Origin: Sphingomonas ginsenosidivorax
GTDB taxonomy: Bacteria; Pseudomonadota; Alphaproteobacteria; Sphingomonadales; Sphingomonadaceae
Length of the DNA: 64,000 bases
Direction of reading: 5' to 3'
NCBI RefSeq assembly: GCF_007995065.1
Contig: NZ_VOQR01000001.1
Location: 3,103,001 to 3,167,000, forward strand
The translations under genes were made by a program, and so were the position numbers. Below are positions 1 to 9,735 of the stretch, piece after piece. A model generated the notes under the pieces. That model was not told where the DNA came from. It saw nothing but the letters and a program-made list of their open reading frames with translations, and searched no databases. Within the stretch, counting starts at the first letter, position 1; each line of letters starts with the position of its first letter.

Positions 1-1
1 G

Positions 2-499
2 ATGCAGTCGGGCGAGGTCACCGGCGGCGGCCAGGGCGCACGCGTCCAGCTGATCCTGCCCAACGGCCAGACCTATCCGATCGAGGGTCGCCTGCAGTTC
101 GCCGAAGTCACGGTCGACCAGACCACCGGCGCGGTGACGCTGCGCGCGAGCTTCCCCAACCCCACGGGCATGTTGCTGCCGGGCATGTACGTCCGCGCGA
201 AGCTGGTCGAGGGTACGCAGTCCAAGGCGATCCTGGTTCCGCAGCGCGCGGTCAGCCGCGACGAGCGCGGCAACCCGACCGTGATGGTCGTCGGTGCCGA
301 CAACAAGGTCGCACCGCGCGTGCTGAAGACCGACCGAACGCAGGGCGACAACTGGATCGTCACCAGCGGCGTCAAGCCCGGCGACAGGATCATCGTCGAG
401 GGCGGCATGATGCTGCGTCCCGGCGCGGTGGTGAAGGCGACCCCGTGGAACCCCAATGCGAAGCCGGCAGCCGCCAGCGCCCCGGCACAGGGTAAGTAA
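2..499 (+). CDS. RND efflux periplasmic adaptor subunit (C-terminal part, cut by window edge)
   Basis: This is the last 165 residues of a membrane-fusion protein of the AcrA/MexA (HlyD) type, which links an inner-membrane RND pump to its outer-membrane channel. The visible part has the barrel segment with the family-typical run around GMYVRAKL, then PQRAVSRDERG and a membrane-proximal domain ending in an Ala/Pro-rich tail. The family is usually about 380-400 residues, so the N-terminal lipoprotein/hairpin part lies outside the window. The ATG at position 2 is internal, not the true start. It is 6 bp upstream of the RND permease, which with the outer-membrane factor completes a tripartite operon. 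The family call is firm; the substrate is unknown. Confidence 0.9.
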   Translation: MQSGEVTGGGQGARVQLILPNGQTYPIEGRLQFAEVTVDQTTGAVTLRASFPNPTGMLLPGMYVRAKLVEGTQSKAILVPQRAVSRDERGNPTVMVVGADNKVAPRVLKTDRTQGDNWIVTSGVKPGDRIIVEGGMMLRPGAVVKATPWNPNAKPAAASAPAQGK

Positions 500-505
500 C
501 CGCTT

Positions 506-3500
506 ATGTCACGCTATTTCATCGAACGGCCGATCTTTGCCTGGGTGATCGCGATCATCCTGATGCTCGCGGGCGTCCTGGCGATCCGGACGCTGCCGAT
601 CGCGCAGTTCCCGGCGATCGCGCCGCCCTCCATCTCGATCACCGCGACCTATCCGGGTGCGGACGCCGCCACGCTGGAGGCGACCACCACGCAGCTGATC
701 GAGCAGCAGATGAAGGGGCTCGACCACCTTCGCTACTTCTCGGCGGCGTCGAGTTCGGCCGGCACGGTCACGATCACGCTGACCTTCGAGCAGGGCACCG
801 ACCCCGACATCGCGCAGGTCCAGGTCCAGAACAAGCTGCAGGCGGCGACGCCCCTGCTGCCGCAGGAAGTCCAGCAGCAGGGCATCCAGGTCGCCAAGGC
901 GACCGCCAACTTCCTGCTGTTCGTCGGCCTGTATTCGGAGAACGGCGCGCATAACGGCGACGACCTGTCCGACTATATCGTGTCGAAGCTCCAGGATCCG
1001 CTGAGCCGCGTCAACGGGGTCGGCGACACGCTGGTGATCGGGTCGCAATACGCGATGCGCATCTGGGTCGATCCGCTGAAGCTCAACAACTACGCGCTGA
1101 CGATGGCGGACATCACCGCGGCGGTGACCGCGCAGAACGCACAGGTTTCCGCCGGGCAGATCGGCGCGCAGCCGGCTCCCAAGGAGCAGATGCTCAACGC
1201 GACCGTCTCGGTCTCGTCGCGCCTGACCACCCCGGACCAGTTCGCCAATATCAGCCTCAAGAGCAACGCGGACGGTTCGATCGTCCGCCTGAAGGACGTC
1301 GCGCGGGTCGAGATCGGTGCCGAGAACTACGGCTTCTCGACGCAGTGGAACGGCAAGCCGGGTTCGGGCCTGGGCATCAAGCTGGCGCCGGGTGCCAACG
1401 CGCTCGACACCGTGACCGCGGTCAAGGCGCGCGTCACCGAGATCGCCAAGACGTTCCCGCCCGACGTGAAGGTCATCTTCCCGTACGACACCTCGCCGTT
1501 CGTGCGCCTGTCGATCACGCAGGTGATCGAGACGCTGGTCGAGGCCGTCGTGCTCGTCTTCCTGGTGATGTTCCTGTTCCTGCAGAACTTCCGTGCCACG
1601 CTGATCCCGACGATCGCGGTGCCGGTCGTGCTGCTCGGCACGTTCGGCGTGCTCGCGCTCGCGGGCTATTCGATCAACACGCTGACGCTGTTCGGCATGG
1701 TGCTGGCGATCGGGTTGCTCGTCGATGACGCGATCGTCGTCGTCGAGAACGTCGAACGCCTGATCCAGACCGAGCATCTCAGTCCCAAGGACGCCGCGCG
1801 CAAGTCGATGTCCGAGATCAGCGGCGCGCTGGTTGGCATCGGCCTGGTGCTGTCCGCGGTGTTCCTGCCGATGGCGTTCTTCGGCGGCTCGACCGGCGTG
1901 ATCTATCGCCAGTTCTCGATCACGATCGTCTCGGCGATGGTGCTCTCGGTGCTGGTCGCGTTGATCCTGACGCCGGCGCTGTGCGCGACCATCCTCAAGC
2001 CGCACAATCCGGACAAGACCGAGGGCAACGGCCTGTTCGCGCGCTTCTTCCGCTGGTTCAACGACAAGTTCGACCGTGGCCAGGCGCGCTACGAGAACGG
2101 CGTGCGCCATACCGTCAACGGCTGGAAGCGGTCGGTGCTGGTCTATGCGCTGATCGTGATCGGGATGGCCGTGCTGTTCGTGCGGCTGCCGACGGGCTTC
2201 CTGCCCGACGAGGACCAGGGCATCATGATCGCGCTGGTCCAGGGGCCTGCGGGCTCGACCAGCGCGCGCACGCAAAAGGGTCTCGACGCGGTTCGCGACC
2301 ACTTCCTCGGCGCCGAGGGCAAGAACGTGAAGGGCGTCTACACGATCAACGGCTTCAGCTTCACCGGCACCGGCCAGAACAGCGGCATCGCGTTCATGCC
2401 GCTCAAGGACTGGGAAGACCGCAAGGGCGCCGAGAACAAGGCCCAGGCGGTCGCCGGCCGCGCGATGGGTGCGCTGTCGCAGTTCAAGGATGCGATGATC
2501 TTCGCGGTGGTGCCGCCGGCGGTGGCGGAGCTCGGCAATGCGACCGGCTTCGACCTCCAGCTCGTCGACACCACGGGGATCGGGCATGCCAAGCTGCTCG
2601 AGGCGCGCAACATGATGCTGGGGATGGCGGCGCAGGACAAGTCGCTCGCGGGCGTGCGTCCCAACTCGCTCGACGACGCGCCGCAGCTGAAGGTGACGGT
2701 CGATCAGGACAAGGCGCGGGCGCTCGGTCTCGACCTCGCCAGCGTGAACCAGACGATCAGCACCGCCTGGGGTGGGTCGTACATCAACGACTTCATCGAC
2801 CGCGGACGCGTCAAGCGCGTCTATATCCAGGCGGACGAGCCCTATCGCCAGGCGCCCGAGGACATCGGCAACTTCTTCGTCCGCGGTGCGACCGGCACGA
2901 TGGCGCCCTACAACGCCTTCACCACGCTCAGCTGGGCGCAGGCGCCGACGCAGTTGACGCGCTATAACGGCCAGCCGTCGATGGAAATCCTGGGGACGCC
3001 CGCAGCGGGCGTGTCGTCGGGCGACGCGATGGCGGCGATGGAGGCGATCCACAAGAAGCTGCCGCCGGGCACCGAGCTCGAATGGACCGGCCTCAGCTAT
3101 GAGGAACGTCTGTCGGGTGGTCAGGCGCCGGCGCTGTACGGGCTGTCGCTGCTGATCGTGTTCCTGTGCCTCGCCGCGCTGTACGAGAGCTGGTCGATCC
3201 CGGTGTCGGTGCTGCTGGTGGTGCCGCTGGGCGTGGTCGGCGCGCTGCTCGCCGCAATGCTGACCGGGCTCGGCAACGACATCTACCTGCAGGTCGGGCT
3301 GATCACGACGATCGGCGTGTCGGCGAAGAACGCGATCCTGATCGTGGAGTTCGCGGAGGAACGGATGGCCGAGGGCATGAATGCGTTCGACGCGGCACTC
3401 GCGGCGGCCAAGCTCAGACTGCGGCCGATCCTGATGACCAGCCTCGCGTTCATCTTCGGCGTGTTCCCGCTGGCGATCTCGACGGGGGCCGGTGCCGGCG

Positions 3501-3691
3501 GACAGAATGCCATCGGCCGCGCGGTGGTCGGCGGGATGTTCACGGCGACGATCCTCGCGATCTTCTTCGTGCCGATGTTCTTCCTGCTGGTGAAGCGCCT
3601 GTTCAAGCAGGACAAGGCGCACGCCCCGACCGACCATAATCGTGCCGTCGAGACCGACGCGCCCGGCCCGCAGCGGCCGCAGGAGGCTTGA
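506..3691 (+). CDS. RND multidrug efflux permease, HAE1 (AcrB/MexB) family
   Basis: Proton-driven inner-membrane pump of 1061 residues, the usual length for AcrB-like permeases. It opens with the classic N-terminus ([14 protein letters not shown]), followed by the [12 protein letters not shown] segment of the first periplasmic loop. The proton-relay aspartate pair of TM4 is present at Asp407/Asp408 ([13 protein letters not shown]), the same positions as in AcrB. Two sets of six TM segments flank large periplasmic domains. It starts 6 bp after the adaptor stop and ends 2 bp before the outer-membrane factor ATG, so the three form one operon. These pumps export hydrophobic or amphiphilic drugs and solvents; the actual substrates cannot be read from sequence. 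No local regulator gene is visible, and one may lie upstream of the window. Confidence 0.96.
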   Translation: MSRYFIERPIFAWVIAIILMLAGVLAIRTLPIAQFPAIAPPSISITATYPGADAATLEATTTQLIEQQMKGLDHLRYFSAASSSAGTVTITLTFEQGTDPDIAQVQVQNKLQAATPLLPQEVQQQGIQVAKATANFLLFVGLYSENGAHNGDDLSDYIVSKLQDPLSRVNGVGDTLVIGSQYAMRIWVDPLKLNNYALTMADITAAVTAQNAQVSAGQIGAQPAPKEQMLNATVSVSSRLTTPDQFANISLKSNADGSIVRLKDVARVEIGAENYGFSTQWNGKPGSGLGIKLAPGANALDTVTAVKARVTEIAKTFPPDVKVIFPYDTSPFVRLSITQVIETLVEAVVLVFLVMFLFLQNFRATLIPTIAVPVVLLGTFGVLALAGYSINTLTLFGMVLAIGLLVDDAIVVVENVERLIQTEHLSPKDAARKSMSEISGALVGIGLVLSAVFLPMAFFGGSTGVIYRQFSITIVSAMVLSVLVALILTPALCATILKPHNPDKTEGNGLFARFFRWFNDKFDRGQARYENGVRHTVNGWKRSVLVYALIVIGMAVLFVRLPTGFLPDEDQGIMIALVQGPAGSTSARTQKGLDAVRDHFLGAEGKNVKGVYTINGFSFTGTGQNSGIAFMPLKDWEDRKGAENKAQAVAGRAMGALSQFKDAMIFAVVPPAVAELGNATGFDLQLVDTTGIGHAKLLEARNMMLGMAAQDKSLAGVRPNSLDDAPQLKVTVDQDKARALGLDLASVNQTISTAWGGSYINDFIDRGRVKRVYIQADEPYRQAPEDIGNFFVRGATGTMAPYNAFTTLSWAQAPTQLTRYNGQPSMEILGTPAAGVSSGDAMAAMEAIHKKLPPGTELEWTGLSYEERLSGGQAPALYGLSLLIVFLCLAALYESWSIPVSVLLVVPLGVVGALLAAMLTGLGNDIYLQVGLITTIGVSAKNAILIVEFAEERMAEGMNAFDAALAAAKLRLRPILMTSLAFIFGVFPLAISTGAGAGGQNAIGRAVVGGMFTATILAIFFVPMFFLLVKRLFKQDKAHAPTDHNRAVETDAPGPQRPQEA

Positions 3692-3693
3692 GA

Positions 3694-5190
3694 ATGTTCC
3701 CCCGGAAAATCGCCCTCACCTTCGCGGCCGGGCTGACGCTCGCCGGTTGCAACCTGGCGCCGAAATATGTGCGTCCCGAGCTGCCGGTACCGCCGGCGAC
3801 TCCGTCGGGGCCGGCCTATGCCGCCACCGACGCGGTGGGGGCGATCATCCCCGCCGACACCGCGTGGGAGACGTTCTTCACCGACGACCGGCTGCGCGGT
3901 GTGATCCGCACCACGCTCGCCAACAACCGCGACCTGCGCATCTCGGTCGCGCGCGTCGCGCAGGCCCGCGCGCAGTACCGCGTGCAGCGTGCCGACCTGT
4001 TCCCGACGCTCGGCGCCACGGGTAGCGCGAGCTACCAGAAGTCGCCCTTCGGCCAGGTGACCGGCGGGACCGGCACCGGGGGCGGTGTTGGCGGGGGCGT
4101 CGGCGGGGGCGGCACCGGGACGGGTGGCGGAACCGGCGTCGGGGGCGGCGCGGTCGCCAGCGGCCGCACCGACATCTACTCCGCAAACCTCGGCATCTCG
4201 GCGTGGGAGATCGACCTGTTCGGTCGGGTCCGCAACCTGACCCAGGCGCAGCAGGAATCCTATTTCGCCGCGCAGGAGAACCGCAACGCGGCGCAGGTCG
4301 CGCTGATCGCCGAGGTCGCGACCGCGTGGCTGACGATGGCGGCGGACCAGGACCGGCTGAAGATCGCGCGCGATACCGCCGCGGCGTTCGGCCAGACCGT
4401 CGAGCTGACCCAGCAGCGCTTCCGGGTCGGCATCTCGTCCGAGCTGGAGGTGCGGCAGGCGCGCACCACCTATGACCAGGCGCGCTCCGACATCGCCGAC
4501 GCGACGACTCTGATCGCGCAGGATCGCAACGCGCTCAACCTGCTCGCGGGCACGACGCTGGAGGACGCGGTGCTGCCGGCGGCGCTCGACCGGCCAGCGA
4601 CGCTCGACACGCTGCCGGCGAACCTGCCGTCCGAGGTGCTGCTGCGGCGCCCGGACATCGCGGCGGCCGAGCATCAGCTGAGGGGTGCCAACGCCAATAT
4701 CGGTGCGGCGCGCGCGGCGTTCTTCCCGAACATCTCGCTGACCGCGGCGTTCGGGACGCTGAGCCTCGGGCTGTCGAACCTGTTCGGCAGCGGCAGCCAG
4801 ACCTGGTCGGTGGCGCCGTCGGTCAGCCAGACGCTGTTCGACTTCGGCCGCAACAAGGGCAATCTGCGGTTGGCGCAGGCACAACGCGACGAACTGGTCG
4901 CGACCTATGAGCGCACCGTGCAGACGGGGTTCCGCGAGGTCGCCGATGCGCTGGCGCGGCGCGGCACGATCGGCGCGCAGCTGAGCGCGCAGACGTCGCT
5001 GCGCGACAATGCGGCAGGCGCGTTCAACCTGTCGCAGCTGCGCTTCCGCGCCGGGATCGACCCGTTCCTCAACACGCTCGATTCGCAGCGGTCGCTGTAC
5101 ACCGCGCAGCAGAGCCTGCTCGCGACGCGGCTGACGCACGATACCAATGCGGTGGAGCTGTACCGCGCGCTAGGCGGCGGGTTGAAGTAG
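3694..5190 (+). CDS. Outer-membrane efflux factor, NodT/OprM family lipoprotein, with Gly-rich insertion
   Basis: Trimeric outer-membrane channel partner of the upstream RND pump, 498 residues. The start is taken as the ATG at 3694 because an AGGAGG Shine-Dalgarno sits at 3681-3686; an in-frame TTG at 3688 is less likely. The N-terminus is a lipoprotein signal ending in the lipobox LAGC (Cys19). Two OEP repeats follow, with the typical LDLPA-like and RRPDIAAAEHQLRGANANIG segments. Odd feature: residues about 124-153 are almost only Gly, Thr and Val (GTGTGGG-type repeats), an insertion between the first helices and the beta strand IYSANLGIS. That is where the surface-facing loop of the barrel is expected, so it may be an extended extracellular loop. 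The family call is firm. Confidence 0.94.
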   Translation: MFPRKIALTFAAGLTLAGCNLAPKYVRPELPVPPATPSGPAYAATDAVGAIIPADTAWETFFTDDRLRGVIRTTLANNRDLRISVARVAQARAQYRVQRADLFPTLGATGSASYQKSPFGQVTGGTGTGGGVGGGVGGGGTGTGGGTGVGGGAVASGRTDIYSANLGISAWEIDLFGRVRNLTQAQQESYFAAQENRNAAQVALIAEVATAWLTMAADQDRLKIARDTAAAFGQTVELTQQRFRVGISSELEVRQARTTYDQARSDIADATTLIAQDRNALNLLAGTTLEDAVLPAALDRPATLDTLPANLPSEVLLRRPDIAAAEHQLRGANANIGAARAAFFPNISLTAAFGTLSLGLSNLFGSGSQTWSVAPSVSQTLFDFGRNKGNLRLAQAQRDELVATYERTVQTGFREVADALARRGTIGAQLSAQTSLRDNAAGAFNLSQLRFRAGIDPFLNTLDSQRSLYTAQQSLLATRLTHDTNAVELYRALGGGLK

Positions 5191-5202
5191 GGCGCCGACG
5201 AA

Positions 5203-5325
5203 ATCCTCCCCCGCCAGGGGGAGGTGTCGCCGGAGGTTACGGAGGGGGAGGACACGGAACCGCGGTTGCCTCTTCCTCCCCCTCCGTCAGGCTGCGCCTG
5301 CCACCTCCCCCTGGCGGGGGAGGAT
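5203..5325. repeat. Dispersed inverted-repeat element, family A (copy 1)
   Basis: Long imperfect inverted repeat between the efflux operon and the flavin reductase. The left arm begins CCTCCCCCGCCAGGGGGAGG and the right arm carries its reverse complement, CCTCCCCCTGGCGGGGGAGG. Each arm is itself a small palindrome, and CGGAGGGGGAGG / CCTCCCCCTCCG lie inside. A second copy is at 8197-8330. It sits between two convergent genes, so it could also end transcription on both strands. No protein is encoded. Confidence 0.8.
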
Positions 5326-5331
5326 AGTGGG

Positions 5332-5907
5332 TCAGTTGGCGGGTTCGCTGAGCGGTGCGAATCGCGCGACCTGGCGGCCGACGAGGCGGAGCTGTTCGAG
5401 CACGGCGGGGTCGTTGGCGCCGCCTTCGTCGTCGAACTTGGTCACCTGCGTGTTGATCGCGGCGGCGAACGGCGTCGGCCAGCCGCGCAGCGCGTGGACG
5501 ATCGAGCGCAGCGCGGCGATCGTGCTGCCGGTCGCCTGCCAGCCATAGGCGGTGGCGATCAGCCCGACCGGCATGTCCGCCAGATAGGCGCGCCCCTCGT
5601 CGCGGGCGGTCTCCTCGAGCAGGTCGAGCGCGTTTTTGACCACGCCCGAGATGCTGCCGTGATAGCCGGGACTCGCGATGATAACCGCCGAGGCCTCGCG
5701 GATCGCATCGACGAAGGCGCGTTCGTCGGGCGTGCGCGTCGTCGCCTTGGGATCGTAGAGCGGAAGCCGCGCCATGTCGGCGCCGCCGAACATCCGGGTG
5801 CGATAGCCCTCGGCCTCGACCGCATCGAGCGTGATGCGCAGTGCGCGTTCGGTCGAGGAGACGCCGCCGATGGTACCGCCGATGCCGACGACGAGAGGAA
5901 GTGCCAC
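5332..5907 (-). CDS. NADPH-dependent FMN reductase family flavoprotein
   Basis: Flavodoxin-fold oxidoreductase of 191 residues that would reduce FMN, quinones or similar acceptors using NAD(P)H. Seen: the N-terminal phosphate-binding stretch GIGGTIGGVSSTERAL, a central SPGYHGSISGVVKNALDLLE motif typical of the family (FMN isoalloxazine contact plus dimer helix), and a final helix. The start is placed at GTG 5907 because the flavodoxin strand begins directly there (VALPLVVGIGG) and a purine-rich CCGGGG lies upstream; the open frame reaches 6000 but the extra residues are low-complexity. It is transcribed divergently from the penicillin-binding protein gene. The physiological acceptor is unknown. 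Confidence 0.85.
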   Translation of the reverse strand: MALPLVVGIGGTIGGVSSTERALRITLDAVEAEGYRTRMFGGADMARLPLYDPKATTRTPDERAFVDAIREASAVIIASPGYHGSISGVVKNALDLLEETARDEGRAYLADMPVGLIATAYGWQATGSTIAALRSIVHALRGWPTPFAAAINTQVTKFDDEGGANDPAVLEQLRLVGRQVARFAPLSEPAN

Positions 5908-6051
5908 GCGAATACCCCGGTTGCTGCCCGCACGCTCTTTCCCGTTTCGCGCGCCGATGACAACCGGCAGCGACGCGAAAGATTGTGAAGGTTGCGGCAA
6001 GATGCGCTATCGCTGGCTTGTACCGACTGTTCTAGTGAAGTAACACAGCTG

Positions 6052-8184
6052 ATGGCCGACCGCTGGACTCCCCGCCCCTCCTCCGATCCAGCCCCGCCTT
6101 CCGCGTCATCGAGCGAACGCGACCGGTTGCGCGCGGCGTATGACGCGGACCGTGTCGAGCGGCTGGTGTCGCAGGACCTCGACGACCTCGCGCCCGAGCC
6201 GAAACCGCGTCGGAAGACGTCCGTCGGCCGCTGGATCGTGCGCGGCCTGGGCGTCGGAATCGTGCTGCTGATAATCGCGATCGCGTGGCTGGCGATCACC
6301 GCGCCGCTGTCGAAGTCGCTGCTGCCGCCCACCCCGCCCTCGATCACGCTGACCGCGGACGACGGCACGCCGATCGCCCGGCGCGGCGCGATCATCGGCG
6401 CGCCGGTCGATGCGGCCACGCTGCCGCCGCATGTCGTGCAGGCGTTCCTGGCGATCGAGGACCGCCGCTTCTATTCGCATTGGGGCATCGACCCGCGCGG
6501 GATCGCACGCGCGGCCTGGGCGAACATGGGATCGGGCGGCGTGCGCCAGGGCGGCAGCACGATCACGCAGCAGCTCGCGAAGAACGCGTTCCTCGATTCG
6601 GACCGCACCGCCGCGCGGAAGATCCGCGAGGCGATGATCGCGCTGTGGCTGGAGGCGTGGCTGTCGAAGGACGAGATCCTCTCGCGCTATCTGTCGAACG
6701 TCTATTTCGGCGACAATTGCTACGGCCTGACCGCGGCGTCGAAGCATTATTTCGGGCGCAAGCCCAAGGACCTGAGCATCGGCCAGGCGGCGATGCTGGC
6801 GGGCCTGGTCAAGGCGCCGTCGCGGCTCGCCCCGACGAGCAACCTGGACGGTGCGCGGCGCCGCGAGGCGGTGGTGGTCGGCGCGATGGTCTCGGCCGGG
6901 TTCCTGACCCCGCGCGAGGGCGACATGGTCAAGCCGCAGCGCGTGCTGTCGAGCGCGCCCGCGCAACTGCCGAACGGCACCTATTTCGCCGACTGGGTGC
7001 TGCCCGAGGCGCGCGACCAGGCGGGCGAGGTCAAGACCGAGACGACCGTGCAGACCACGCTCGACCGTCGCCTGCAGCGCGCGGCGGAGCGCGTCGTGGC
7101 GCGCGCCGGCCTGCGCCAGGCGCAGGTCGCTCTGGTGGCGATGCGGCCCGATGGCCGCGTCGTCGCGATGGTCGGCGGCAAGAACTATGCGAAGAGCCCG
7201 TTCAACCGCGCGACGCAGGCACGGCGCCAGCCGGGATCGACGTTCAAGCTGTTCGTCTACCTCGCGGCAATGCGCGCGGGAATGACGCCCGATTCGACGA
7301 TCGAGGACACGCCGGTCACGATCGGCGACTGGAAGCCCAAGAACAGCGACGGCCGCTATCAGGGGACGATCACGCTGCGCCAAGCGTTCGCGCGGTCGTC
7401 CAACGTCGCCGCGGCACGGCTGACGCAGCAGGTCGGCGTCAAGGCGGTGATCAAGGCGGCGCGCGACCTGGGGATATCGACGCCGATCGCCAACGAGGCG
7501 ACGATCGGGCTCGGGACGTCGACGGTGTCGCTGCTCGAGCTGACCGCGGCCTATGCGGCGATTTCCCGCGCGCAATATCCGGTCCAGCCGCGCGGTCTCG
7601 CCGATGTGCGCGAGAAGGGCTGGTACCAGTCGCTGACCGGCGGCGCGACCAAGATGCCGAACAGCGTGCACGACGAGATGCTCGACCTGTTGTCCGCATC
7701 GATCCACGGCACCGGGCGCGGCGCGGGGATCACGGTCGACGCGTACGGCAAGACGGGCACGACCTCGAACAACAAGGACGCGCTGTTCGTCGGGTTCGCC
7801 AAGGACCTGGTGGTGGGCGTCTGGGTCGGCAACGACGACAACAGTTCGAACCCGGGGCTGTCGGGTGGCGGCATCCCGGCGCGGATCTGGCGCGACTTCA
7901 TGCAGTCGGCGCTGGGGATCGCACCGGTGGTGGCGCCAGAGCCGGTGGTCGAGGCGGTCGATCCCGATGCGCTCCCCGAGGGCGAGGACGGCAATTTCGC
8001 GCTGCCCGAGGGCGAGATCGACGGAATGGGGCTGAACCTGAAGATGGGCCCGGACGGGACGATCACAGTCGGCCCGTCGCGGGACCGCGAGGAACGCCCG
8101 CCGATCGAGCGCGAGGACCGACGGGCGCTGGAGCGCGAGGATCGGCGGCTGCCCGAGGACGAAGGGCCGGGCGAGGAGAATTAG
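6052..8184 (+). CDS. Class A penicillin-binding protein (bifunctional transglycosylase/transpeptidase, PBP1 family)
   Basis: Peptidoglycan synthase of 710 residues anchored in the inner membrane. In order: a cytoplasmic Pro/Ser/Arg-rich tail, one TM segment (GLGVGIVLLIIAIAWLAI), a GT51 glycosyltransferase domain with catalytic Glu136 in EDRRFYSHWG and the QGGSTITQQLAKN motif, then a transpeptidase domain with active-site Ser396 in GSTFK, an SSN motif and KTGTTSNNKD. The C-terminal tail is rich in Glu, Arg and Asp. The ATG at 6052 was chosen over an upstream in-frame TTG at 5992 because the family normally starts shortly before the TM helix. It stands alone between repeats. The family call is certain; the exact paralogue (1a versus 1c-like) is not. 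Confidence 0.94.
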   Translation: MADRWTPRPSSDPAPPSASSSERDRLRAAYDADRVERLVSQDLDDLAPEPKPRRKTSVGRWIVRGLGVGIVLLIIAIAWLAITAPLSKSLLPPTPPSITLTADDGTPIARRGAIIGAPVDAATLPPHVVQAFLAIEDRRFYSHWGIDPRGIARAAWANMGSGGVRQGGSTITQQLAKNAFLDSDRTAARKIREAMIALWLEAWLSKDEILSRYLSNVYFGDNCYGLTAASKHYFGRKPKDLSIGQAAMLAGLVKAPSRLAPTSNLDGARRREAVVVGAMVSAGFLTPREGDMVKPQRVLSSAPAQLPNGTYFADWVLPEARDQAGEVKTETTVQTTLDRRLQRAAERVVARAGLRQAQVALVAMRPDGRVVAMVGGKNYAKSPFNRATQARRQPGSTFKLFVYLAAMRAGMTPDSTIEDTPVTIGDWKPKNSDGRYQGTITLRQAFARSSNVAAARLTQQVGVKAVIKAARDLGISTPIANEATIGLGTSTVSLLELTAAYAAISRAQYPVQPRGLADVREKGWYQSLTGGATKMPNSVHDEMLDLLSASIHGTGRGAGITVDAYGKTGTTSNNKDALFVGFAKDLVVGVWVGNDDNSSNPGLSGGGIPARIWRDFMQSALGIAPVVAPEPVVEAVDPDALPEGEDGNFALPEGEIDGMGLNLKMGPDGTITVGPSRDREERPPIEREDRRALEREDRRLPEDEGPGEEN

Positions 8185-8196
8185 GGGCAGCGACAA

Positions 8197-8330
8197 ATCC
8201 TCACCCGCAAGGGGGAGGTGGCGCCGAAGGCGACGGAGGGGGAGGTAAGCGCCGCGCTCCAAAAAAGACCGCCTCGTATCCGCCCCCTCCGTCACGCTAC
8301 GCGTGCCACCTCCCCCTGGCGGGGGAGGAT
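8197..8330. repeat. Dispersed inverted-repeat element, family A (copy 2)
   Basis: Second copy of the element at 5203-5325, placed directly after the PBP stop codon. The right arm carries the same CCACCTCCCCCTGGCGGGGG sequence and the left arm is slightly diverged (CTCACCCGCAAGGGGGAGG). A GCGCCGAAGGCGACGGAGGGG segment follows the left arm and its complement (CCCCCTCCGTCACGC) precedes the right arm. The middle is unrelated to copy 1, so the arms are conserved while the loop drifts. Confidence 0.8.
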
Positions 8331-8390
8331 CCTGGCACCGATCCGTTCCTCAATGAAGACTGGAATCTTCCCGGAGCGCGTGCTGCGTAT

Positions 8391-8534
8391 CCCAACGGGG
8401 AGACCCCAGCCTTGCTGGGGTGACGGGTGGGGTAGTGCCCCCCGCCAATTCGTCATCCCAGCGTAGGCTGGGATCTCCCCGGGGCGGGCGCAACGCTTCC
8501 CAACGGGAGACCCCAGCCTGCGCTGGGGTGACGA
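8391..8534. repeat. Dispersed short palindrome, family B (two direct copies and one inverted copy)
   Basis: Two direct copies (8391-8424 and 8500-8534) share the core GAGACCCCAGCC followed by its complement GCTGGGGTGACG, giving a hairpin of CCCAGC against GCTGGG. An inverted, diverged copy (CGTCATCCCAGCGTAGGCTG) sits between them at 8451-8480. Such short hairpins are common in the intergenic DNA of sphingomonads. No coding function is seen in this stretch. Confidence 0.7.
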
Positions 8535-8566
8535 ATGGAGGGCGCGTGGCGGCGCGGCAATCTCTC

Positions 8567-8670
8567 GCCCCTCCCTGGAAGGGAGGGGTTGGGGGTGGGT
8601 TGGCCCGCGAGGGATCGTTGCGCCTGCCCTGGGCGAACCCACCCCCTGCCCCCCCTTCCAGGAAGGGGCG
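8567..8670. repeat. Dispersed inverted-repeat element, family C (copy 1)
   Basis: The left arm begins CCCCTCCCTGGAAGGGAGGGG and runs into GGGGGTGGGTTGG; the right arm is the complement CCCACCCCCTGCCCCCC with TTCCAGGAAGGGG. The same architecture recurs at 14230-14333 and 15605-15708. It lies upstream of the threonine aldolase gene, whose ATG is at 8734. Confidence 0.8.
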
Positions 8671-8733
8671 TTCGTTGTGGCTGGTCGGCGCGTGTCGGTT
8701 GACCGCCGCACCGCGGCGCAGCATTGAACCGGC

Positions 8734-9735
8734 ATGCGATTTTTCTCCGACAATGCCGCACGCGTCCACCCGCAGGTGATGGCCGCGATCGCCGCCGCCG
8801 ATGTGCTCGATACCGCCTATGCCGGCGACGCATGGTCGAAGCAGCTCGACGCGCGATTGTCGGCGCTGTTCGAGACCGAGGTGGCGGTGCTGTGGGTGCC
8901 GACCGGCACCGCGGCGAACTGCCTGGCGCTCGCCGCGCTGTGTCCGCCGCATGGCGGGATCGTCTGCCACCGCGACGCGCATATCCAGAACGACGAGGGC
9001 GGCGCGCCCGAATTCTACACGCATGGCGCGAAACTGTTCCTGGCGGAGGGCAACGGCGCGAAGATGACGCCGGACACCATCCGCGGCGTCATCGACGCGA
9101 TCGCCAACGACGTCCACCGCGTCCAGCCGCATGCGATCTCGATCACCAACGCGACCGAATATGGCCGGGTCTACACCGTCGCCGAGGTCGCGGCGATCGG
9201 GGCGCTCGCCCGGACACGCGGGCTCGGGCTACACATGGACGGTGCGCGGTTCGCCAATGCGGTCGCGCATCTGGGCTGCTCGCCCGCCGACATCACCTGG
9301 CGCGCGGGCGTCGACGCGCTGAGCTTCGGGTTCGTCAAGAACGGCGCGATGAGCGCGGAGGCGCTGGTGTTCTTCAAGCCCGAACTCGCCGCGGTGACGC
9401 AGTATCGGCGCAAGCGCGCGGGGCTGTTGCTGTCGAAGGGGCGGTATTTGGCGGCGCAGATCCTGGCGATGCTCGACGATGATCTATGGATCGCGAACGG
9501 CCGTGCCGCCAATGCCGCGGCGGCCAAGCTCGCGGCGGCGGGTGGCGACCGCGTGATCCATGCGGTCGAGGCGAACGAGGTCTTCCTGCGCGCGACGCCC
9601 GAAGAGGCCGCGACGTTGCGCGCGCGCGGGTTCGACTTCTACGACTGGGCCGAGGGTGAAATCCGGCTGGTGACCGCGTGGGACAGCCCGGCCGAGGCGG
9701 TCGACGCGCTCGCGGATGCGATCGCCGCGCTTTGA
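8734..9735 (+). CDS. Threonine aldolase / beta-eliminating lyase family PLP enzyme
   Basis: Fold-type I PLP enzyme of 333 residues, the right length for low-specificity L-threonine aldolases, which split threonine or allo-threonine into glycine and acetaldehyde. Seen: the N-terminal FFSDNAA motif, the VPTGTAANCLAL cofactor loop, LHMDGARFANA (Asp pairs with the pyridine nitrogen, Arg with phosphate) and the Schiff-base lysine in SFGFVKNGAMSAEA, Lys202. It is cytoplasmic. The last codons overlap the start region of the following EamA transporter, suggesting co-transcription. The substrate could be another beta-hydroxy amino acid, since this family is promiscuous. Confidence 0.88.
   Translation: MRFFSDNAARVHPQVMAAIAAADVLDTAYAGDAWSKQLDARLSALFETEVAVLWVPTGTAANCLALAALCPPHGGIVCHRDAHIQNDEGGAPEFYTHGAKLFLAEGNGAKMTPDTIRGVIDAIANDVHRVQPHAISITNATEYGRVYTVAEVAAIGALARTRGLGLHMDGARFANAVAHLGCSPADITWRAGVDALSFGFVKNGAMSAEALVFFKPELAAVTQYRRKRAGLLLSKGRYLAAQILAMLDDDLWIANGRAANAAAAKLAAAGGDRVIHAVEANEVFLRATPEEAATLRARGFDFYDWAEGEIRLVTAWDSPAEAVDALADAIAAL

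Noticed and set aside
509..3637. A 1042-codon open frame antisense to the RND permease
   Set aside because: Arg/Asp/His-rich low-complexity translation typical of the mirror frame of a GC-rich gene; no motif or ribosome site.
8391..8534. CRISPR-like array from the repeated GAGACCCCAGCC units
   Set aside because: Only two direct copies and one inverted copy, palindromic units and no cas genes; it is a dispersed hairpin repeat.
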